DNA of 64,000 nucleotides from Geosiphon pyriformis (Eukaryota; Glomeromycota; Glomeromycetes; Archaeosporales; Geosiphonaceae): positions 448,137 to 512,136 of the forward strand of contig JAAOMT010000607.1 in assembly GCA_016748015.1 (NCBI GenBank), in the 5' to 3' direction. The notes beneath the pieces were generated by a model. The model was not told the DNA's origin, ran no database searches, and worked only from the letters and a program-made list of their open reading frames with translations. Shown in pieces: positions 58,079-64,000 of the stretch (positions are counted from its first letter, which is position 1; every line of letters begins with the position of its first letter). Position numbers and translations under genes: made by a program.

Positions 58079-58997
58079 TGTTACAGGTGATTCTTTGGAG
58101 TGTCGAATGAATAACCAACTCATAACTTGGTGCTCAAGGTGATTGGTAACAATGATAATCTGAAGGTATTTTATTTGAAGGTTTTCCAATTGAGTTTTTT
58201 GTATAATGGACAGAGATTCAATGATAACAGTTTATTAGTAGTTTCCTAAAACTGTAGTTTCATTGATTGCTTGCTTAACTTGATGGTTGATGATTCTTCT
58301 GGTATGATATTCTCTATAAGTGTATACTAGTGCTGTTTCTTAATGTCAGTTTCTCCATAAGTCCTCCAAGAGTAAGTATTGTTTAAGCAAGTTTATTCCT
58401 CCATAAGTTCTTCAAGAATAAGTATTTTTAAATAAGTTTTATTCCTCCATAAGTCCTCCAAGAGTAAATCCTTTAATCAAGTTAGTAAACAACAAAAAAA
58501 ATAAAGAAAAATAAAAAAGAAAATAAGAAATAAGCCAAGGTGATTTACAAGTTAGTATTCTGTCAATAGCTGTAATCAAGAGCTATTGTTCTAGTATAGT
58601 TTAAGTATCAGTTACTATCAACATAAAGTGTTGATAGTGAAGAATAAATTTGATATAGTGAATAATTATTTATTTGAGGATTGTGGTAACTAAGCTAAGA
58701 ATTTTTGGTGTCAATTCTGTCTTTTCTGCTTCTAATACTACTACTATATATACATATTTGAGATTCCTCAATTCTTTGCAACAGGAATCCTGGAATTCCT
58801 GGAATCCTGCAATTCCTGATAAGAGGAATCCTGGAATTCTGGAATCCTGCAATTCCTTGTCGGAGAATTCTGAAATTCCTGGAATTCTACAATTCCTCTA
58901 AGAGGAATCTTGAAATTCCACATTTACTATGCCTATATCTGATTGGCTAATATCTACTGACTAATAATACTATATTTTCTATATTCTATGAGTAACA
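58079..58997 (-). repeat. 3' LTR of family B copy IV (919 bp)
   Basis: TGTTAC at 58079 and GTAACA at 58997. It is longer than sibling LTRs because of a 46-bp tandem repeat in U5/R (58353-58480). The GGAATTC-type array lies at about 58790-58920 and the TATA-like TATATATACATA at about 58745-58756. In this 3' copy the U5 arm (AACTTGGTGCTC, plus strand, about 58125-58136) is present but no primer-binding site adjoins, as expected. Confidence 0.92.
58353..58480 (-). repeat. 46-bp tandem repeat in the copy IV LTR
   Basis: Units begin CTCCATAAGTCCTCCAAGAG at 58353, 58399 and 58445, the last partial. The other family B LTRs here lack this triplication, so it is a recent expansion in this copy. Confidence 0.85.
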
Positions 58998-59012
58998 TTA
59001 TTCCCTCCTTTT
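58998..59012 (-). other. Polypurine tract of family B copy IV
   Basis: AAAAGGAGGGAATAA directly before the TGTTAC start of the 3' LTR on the minus strand. It is the expected primer site for plus-strand DNA synthesis. Confidence 0.85.
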
Positions 59013-59690
59013 AATATTGAGCTCCATCAAAATCTAATTCCTTTAATTCCCCTTCTTGAATTATTTCTTGAACTTCTTTTTCGAGTATTACTTGTGTTAT
59101 TTTAGTTACAGTTCTTTAAATTGGGCGTTGGTGATTTTTCCCAATTGATTACTGGTAACCATATCCATTGCTTTATTGAGCAATATTTCTGGTCAGTCTT
59201 GAAATCTCATATATAGCCAGTAAATGGCTTGAGCTTGTGTGGTTAAATTGTTCTTTCCCACAAATTGTTCTAGTTGTCTTAGATTGTTGTGTCGAATAAC
59301 CATTTTGTTTTGTCAGTGTACAAATTCTGGATATTTACGTGTTGTCTCAAGTGGAAAAGACAATAGTTTTTCAAAAATTGTTGCATCCACCAAGTCCAAG
59401 TTTCTCTGGTAAGTTTTTGGTGTAATCCGACTATTTGTTGTTCTTTTATGACCAATTTTATCTTGGTCATGATCTTGTCAACAACATTTTCAAGTCTTTT
59501 CTGTGCTTTGTTTTGTGGTATCTTTGTTGTATTTTTGTAACAAATAGTTTGTTGATTGATTGTAATTTCCATCTTCTGGTGTTAGATTAATTGAAAAATT
59601 TGTTGGGCTAGTGAATGGATATTGTCCGTAATTTCCATTTTTCTGATCTCTTCTGTCACATTGACTATGTTCTTATATATTTTTTTGTCA
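59013..59690 (-). pseudogene. Unidentified coding-like region downstream of integrase, family B copy IV
   Basis: Unrecognised. After the integrase end (PQDLEPIIIIDNNMSN, TGA for a likely Trp) the frame 59572-59279 is open, and a following frame reads NLRQLEQFVGKNNLTTQAQA, IYWLYMRFQD and LNKAMDMVTSNQLGKITNAQ, helical in character. It ends KELDFDGAQY-stop next to the polypurine tract. It is either an extended integrase tail or a separate 3' protein. The other long copy (II) is truncated before this point, so conservation cannot be judged here. Confidence 0.5.
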
Positions 59691-59691
59691 A

Positions 59692-60930
59692 TCAATTGGA
59701 CATGTTGTTGTCAATGATAATGATTGGTTCCAGATCTTGTGGAATCTCATTTGGTTGGACTAGTATTCTCTGTACTCCTAATTGTGGAATATTACTGGTG
59801 GATGATAATGCTATATGGTGGTATGGTTTCAGTCGATCTCCATGTGCTGTTTTGGTCAAAATTTTGTTATTCAATCTTAATTTGTAAGCTCCATTTCACA
59901 GAATTTTTTCTATGTGAAATGGTCCATCCCATTTGGGGTCAAATTTTCCACTCTATTGTTTTTCCACTTTGGTACAATAGAGTAGTACTTTGTCTCCAAT
60001 TCTGAATTCAACTGGTTTATCTGGTAGTTGGTTATCATGTCTTTCTTTTTGTTTCTCTTGTAATCTTTGTATGTTATCAGCTGCTCTTTGTCATTTGTTT
60101 TCTAATGTTTCCATTAAGTCATATGTTTTTCTCAACAATGTGTTTTTGAAATTTTCTTCTGTTATTGGTTTGGTTGGGTATGTGCTGACTTCTATTTCCA
60201 CTGGTAGTGTTGCTGTTCTACCATATACTAATTCAAATGGTATTGCTTATATAGTATCTTGCTTCATTGTTTGATAAGCAAATAGTACTGATGGTATCAA
60301 CAAATCCCAATCATTCTGGTTTTTTCAGCTGAGTTTAGCTATTGCTTCATACAATGTTCTATTAAATCTTTCGACTAATTTATTGGTTTGTAGATGGTAT
60401 AGTGATGATAGTGGTCTCTTAATTCCGAATCTTTGGCTCAATTCTGTTAATGTTCTGTTCACAAAATGAGTTTCTTGGTCTGATAATAATTTTTTTGGAC
60501 ATCCATGTCGACAAATTAAATCTTGATGAACAAATTTGGCAACGGATTCTGCATCCGCTCTTTGAATTGCTTTTGCCTTTGGCCATTTAGTGAGATAGTC
60601 TATGGCTACTGCTATGTACCTGTTTCCTCCACTGGTGATTGTTAATGGTCCGACTAAATCAATTCCAATACAGTCAAATGGTTGTCCTACTTTGATTGGT
60701 CTTAATAGTTTACTGGGTTTTGTACCTCCTCTTCACTGACAAGCATCACAATTTTGAACATATTGGATGATGTCTGAATACATTGATGGCCAATAGTATC
60801 TTTTTTTGGTTCTTTTTATAGTTGCTTCTTTGTGAAAGTGTCCTGCTGTTGGATTTGAGTGCATGTTGAATAATATTGTCTCTTTTTCTGGCTCTGTAAT
60901 TACTCTGGTTGGTTGCTCTAAATCTTTTCT
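59692..60930 (-). pseudogene. Integrase, family B copy IV
   Basis: The N-terminal zinc domain reads AGHFHKEATIKRTKKRYYWP (about 60785-60845), then CDACQ at about 60735-60750. The core has all three acidic residues: GIDLVGPLTIT (about 60640-60670), KLLSDQETHFVNRTL (about 60455-60500), LVERFNRTLYE (about 60345-60385). The C-terminal module reads FRIGDKVLLYCTKVEKQ, KFDPKWDGPFHIEKI, YKLRLNNKILTKTAHGDRLK. A few stops occur in Gln/Trp positions. It would insert element cDNA in the nucleus. No chromodomain is seen at the C-terminus. Confidence 0.88.
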
Positions 60931-61154
60931 ATTTTTCCAATAAAGTATATTTTGGTGAGTAATAAAATATTTTGATTGTTGTTTAATACTTTTTTATTCC
61001 ATTTGAGATAAATTCTCCTTGAACTGTTGAGTGTTTATATAATGTTGCAGTTGTTAATATTTTTGTATGTTCATCTTTTGTTATATTTTTCATTGGTATT
61101 GTTCTGGTTTTGTTATATTTTTGGGTTGAAATGTTCTTAAATTTGTCTTATTCA

Positions 61155-62340
61155 TGACAAACCATCAGTATTTCCGTTGTCTTTTCCTTTTTTATAATGT
61201 ATAGTATAATTATATGGTGCAAGTGCCATTTTCCATCTTGATTGTCTTCCATCTCCAAATTCTTGTTTTTGAAGTGATGTTAATTCTTTGTGATCTGTGT
61301 ATACTTCAAACTTCTGGCTTAAGTATTCTTTTCATTTTATGACTGTCCAGTATATTACTAAGTGTTCTTGTTCTAGTGTTCCATAGTTCTTTTCAGCTGG
61401 CATTAAATCTCTGTTGGCATATGCTACTGGATGTTCTCTGTTATCTGGTCCTCTTTAAGATAATACTGCTCCCAATGCTTGGCTGGATGCATTGGTAGTG
61501 ATGATGAATGGTTTGCTGTGATCTGGATAGATCAATATTGGAACTTGAATGAGCTTTTTTTTCAGAATATCAAAAGCTTCTTGTTGACTTTCTGTCCATT
61601 CATATTTTGTATTCTTGGTTTGCAGCTGGTTGAGTGGCTGTGCTATCTTGGAAAAGTTCTTGATAAAACATTGATAGTAGTTGGCAAATCTCAAAAATGA
61701 TTTCAGTTCTATCATATTGGTCAGCACTAGAAAGTTCTTTACTATCTCTATTTTCTTTGGATCCGTTTTGATGCTATCTTTGCTAACTATGTGTTCCAAG
61801 AATTTTAGTTCTGTCTTGCTAAAAAAGCACTTTGTTGCATTTAACTTTAGTTCTGCTCTTCTTAGTCTTTTGAACACTTGTTAAAGATGATGAAGATGAT
61901 TATCAAATGTTTTTGAGAATACATTGGTGTCATCCAAGTATACAACTACTGATTTTCACAATAAGCCAGTATAAACAATTTCCATTAGCCATTGGAAAGT
62001 TGCTGGGGCATTGGTTAAGCCAAATGGCATTACTTCAAATTCGAAATTCCCTTCTCTTGTGGTGAATGCCATTTTCTCTTTGTCAGCTGGATTCATGGCC
62101 ACTTGCCAGTAACCACTATCCAGGTCTAATATTGAAAACCATTTGTTTCTACTGAAAGCGTCGAATAATTCTTAAATCCATGGAGTGGGGTAGCTATCTC
62201 CACAAGTTATTCCATTGAGTTTTCTATAATCCACACAAAAGCAAATTTTCCTATTCTTTTTCCAGACGAGTACCACTGGTTATAACCATGGGCTCATTGA
62301 TGGCTGAATTAGCCCATTGTCAAGCATTCAGTTTATCTCT
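61155..62340 (-). pseudogene. RT and RNase H, family B copy IV
   Basis: RT from about 62340 down: SPWLXPVVLVWKKNRKICFC-like start, [14 protein letters not shown] (about 62090-62135), [13 protein letters not shown] (about 61995-62035), VVVYLDDTNVFSK (about 61915-61950). RNase H reads TTNASSQALGAVLS (61455-61500) and the YTDHKEL Asp (about 61280-61300). Stops occur at a few Gln/Trp codons, for example before the 61877 segment. Confidence 0.9.
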
Positions 62341-63380
62341 TGATGGATAATCTCATGGCTAGCTAGTGGTACTCTGTATGCTTTTTGTTTAATTGGCATT
62401 GCATCTCCAGTTTTGATCTGATGCTGGATGATGTCAGTTCGGCCAAACTCATTTTTGCTGGCAAAGATGTTGTTGAAATTGTTGAGCAACATCTTAAGTT
62501 GCATATGTTGGAGTGGATCTAAGTTTCCCATGTTCATTTGTTCTAACTGTTTTGGTTGGAGCAAATAACATTTGTTTTGTCCATATATCGTTTGTGATGT
62601 AATATCAACATATTTACAAAGCTGTAGAAAGTCTGGAATGGTGCTTAGTAGTTGATCCTTTATTTCTGTGGTCAAATATCTGATGATAATTCCTTCCAGT
62701 ATATTGACAACATTTTCGGTGTTGTTGTAGATGGGAATTTTAATGTGGTTATAGTTCTTGACTGGTATGTGGAGATTGATGAATCCAATTTCTCCTGATT
62801 CACAAAGACTTGCTTCTGCTTCAAAAATTTGTGCTTGGTTTTTTACTTCCCTCTCTATTGTTACTATGTACTGGTCATATGATAGAATAGAAATTGCTTG
62901 ACTGGTTGAGATAATTTCTCCTTGGCCAACAATTTCTTCTTCTGCCATATTGACTGACACATCTATTCTACTTATTGATCCAAATCTCTGTATTCCTTTC
63001 GCTGTTATTCCTAATTCCTTCCTTTTTCCCACTGATACTAACTGAGCTACTCTAACCAGAAGCAGGAATATTGCCTGTGCTATCTTTTTATTAGGCTCTA
63101 TTATATAGGCCTTTTCTGAGTCATTTTGTAGCATAGCGATGATATTTCTTATATATCCTGTGTCAATTATTCCTCCTCTTATATTAATCCCTCTTTTTGC
63201 TAAACTACTCCTAAATGCTAATTGAATCATTGTTGTTGCCGGAATTTCCAGTGCTATTTTCAAATCAAGGCAGATATGTGAATGTGGTTTCAATTTAATG
63301 GTATCTTTTCCTGGATACCTCAGATCAAACCTGGTATTAGTATTATGTGTGTTCTGGCATAATACCTTTGTTATTATCAC
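62328..63380 (-). CDS. dUTPase domain, linker and RT start, family B copy IV (intact open frame)
   Basis: This is the best dUTPase in the window, uninterrupted over 350 codons and part of a polyprotein. Motif 1 TRFDLRYPGKD (about 63305-63340), motif 2 RSSLAKRG (about 63190-63213), motif 3 GGIIDTGYIRN with catalytic Asp and Tyr (about 63148-63182), motif 4 NKKIAQAIFLLLV (about 63058-63095), motif 5 KGIQRFGSIS with the uracil-stacking Phe position (about 62970-63000). Motifs 2 and 3 are closer to canonical than in family A. A beta-rich linker follows (IPIYNNTENVVNILEG). Family role: removes dUTP so that the element's cDNA is not made with uracil. Confidence 0.88.
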   Translation of the reverse strand: MIITKVLCQNTHNTNTRFDLRYPGKDTIKLKPHSHICLDLKIALEIPATTMIQLAFRSSLAKRGINIRGGIIDTGYIRNIIAMLQNDSEKAYIIEPNKKIAQAIFLLLVRVAQLVSVGKRKELGITAKGIQRFGSISRIDVSVNMAEEEIVGQGEIISTSQAISILSYDQYIVTIEREVKNQAQIFEAEASLCESGEIGFINLHIPVKNYNHIKIPIYNNTENVVNILEGIIIRYLTTEIKDQLLSTIPDFLQLCKYVDITSQTIYGQNKCYLLQPKQLEQMNMGNLDPLQHMQLKMLLNNFNNIFASKNEFGRTDIIQHQIKTGDAMPIKQKAYRVPLASHEIIHQEIN

Positions 63381-63384
63381 TGAA

Positions 63385-63999
63385 TCATTTTAGTTCCAAT
63401 TCTCTGGTCAGATCAGAGATTGCGATATATTGTTCATATTTTAAATCAGAGTTTGAATCAGAGTTTGAATCATTGTCATTGTTATTGCTATTTTGAACAG
63501 AGCTGGAACTGGTGTTTTCGTTATCATTATTGTCAGAGTTTGAATTAGAATTAAATGATAATTCTGATTCCGATGCACAGCTGTTGATTGGTTTCTCTTC
63601 CTCTGGGATCATGTAGATTATGTGGATTGGTAGATTGTAAATAAGGTCACACTTATTACAATATTGAAAGTCACATGAAATCAAACAGTGATCACATAAT
63701 CAAGTATTTAGCTGTGCTAACTGTTTTTCCTGTTCCTCTCTGGTTGGTACTAAATTTTGATAATGTTTGTGGAAGTCTTCTGGGTTGGTCTCAATGTCAA
63801 AGAAAGCATTTGGATTGGGAACTAGGATAATATTAACTGGTTCTAAAGGATTGTTCTTAATTTCTAAGATTTTGCTGAATGTGGTGTCTTTTACTTTGGT
63901 GTTCGCCATCCGCCAAATCTTGTGTTTGTTGTGTGGGTATCCATCCAGGTGAGAGATTGCTCGGTGCCAAGTGGCAGTTATTGGCATATTACGACTCAC
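63385..63999 (-). pseudogene. Cys-rich domain C-terminal half and acidic spacer, family B copy IV
   Basis: 63999-63700 reads TATWHRAISHLDGYPHNKHK down to EDFHKHYQNLVPTREEQEKQ, then TGA. In frame after it comes LCDHCLISCDFQYCNKCDLI, a four-cysteine cluster (about 63650-63695). The spacer is Asn/Ser/Asp-rich. The first CxxC pairs lie to the right of the window edge. Confidence 0.75.
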
Positions 64000-64000
64000 C

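Larger units (their letters stand above)
58079..64000 (-). mobile_element. Ty3/gypsy-type family B copy IV, best preserved B copy, cut by the right window edge
   Basis: Minus strand from 64000: Cys-rich domain, dUTPase, RT, RNase H, integrase, a 3' region, polypurine tract and 3' LTR. It has the longest open frame of any B copy (62328-63380) and keeps the catalytic residues of dUTPase, RT and integrase, with only scattered stops. Protease, gag and the 5' LTR lie beyond the window. Confidence 0.92.

Noticed and set aside
59692-60000. Chromodomain at the integrase C-terminus (chromovirus)
   Set aside because: The C-terminal region shows a GPF-type module and a PIIII-rich tail, but no chromodomain aromatic pattern in copies II or IV.

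Overview
The window reads as chromosome from an AT-rich, repeat-loaded, early-diverging fungus. An arbuscular mycorrhizal (Glomeromycotina-type) genome is my best guess. The reasons are intron-rich genes with short AT-rich introns, a Ras GAP of the fungal Gap1 type, an HP1-like heterochromatin protein, long low-complexity acidic reading frames, and a flood of Ty3/gypsy and LINE relics with extreme AT drift. The species is inferred, not proven.

Layout. 1-15.98 kb is a nest of Ty3/gypsy-type LTR elements. Family A (minus strand, 1-6988) sits inside the gag of family B copy III (minus, 6989-9576). That copy sits inside the dUTPase region of family C (plus, 9577-12725), which is fused to family B copy V (plus, 12726-15983). 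15.98-20.5 kb is an AT desert with a decayed Tc1/mariner-like transposase and a MITE. 20.5-34.1 kb is the only host-gene island. It holds three genes, all on the minus strand. In transcription order they are gap1-like Ras GAP (12 exons, 34065-29911), an HP1/Swi6-like chromodomain plus chromo-shadow protein (6 exons, 28892-26959), and a long acidic repeat protein of unknown role (8 or more exons, 25731-20575). 34.1-42.5 kb is a graveyard of LINE RNase H fragments and solo LTRs. 42.5-64 kb is more family B: copy I (plus) with a solo LTR of a fourth family inside it, copy II (plus), then two tandem minus-strand LTRs leading into copy IV (minus), which runs off the right edge.

The most notable system is the retroelement polyprotein. 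Where it can be followed, its order is gag (capsid, CCHC knuckle), aspartic protease, a conserved Cys-rich domain I cannot name, a trimeric-type dUTPase with all five motifs, reverse transcriptase, RNase H, integrase. Families A and B share the whole arrangement, and C keeps at least the end of the dUTPase. Family B 5' LTRs end in a long inverted repeat whose outer arm is the primer-binding site, so U5 carries an 8-nt tRNA-3'-end mimic. Every LTR family has a different short tandem array just upstream of its TATA box.

The copies decay in one dominant pattern. Gln codons become TAA/TAG, Trp becomes TGA/TAG, and catalytic Asp and Glu become Asn and Lys. This is C:G to T:A change, as expected from RIP-like mutation or deamination of methylated cytosine. 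It affects LTR, LINE and mariner copies but not the host genes. An HP1 gene lying inside such silenced-looking repeat territory fits a genome that packages its repeats as heterochromatin, but that link is inference.

Exon coordinates come from reading splice sites and protein continuity by eye. Boundaries of old repeats are approximate where stated.
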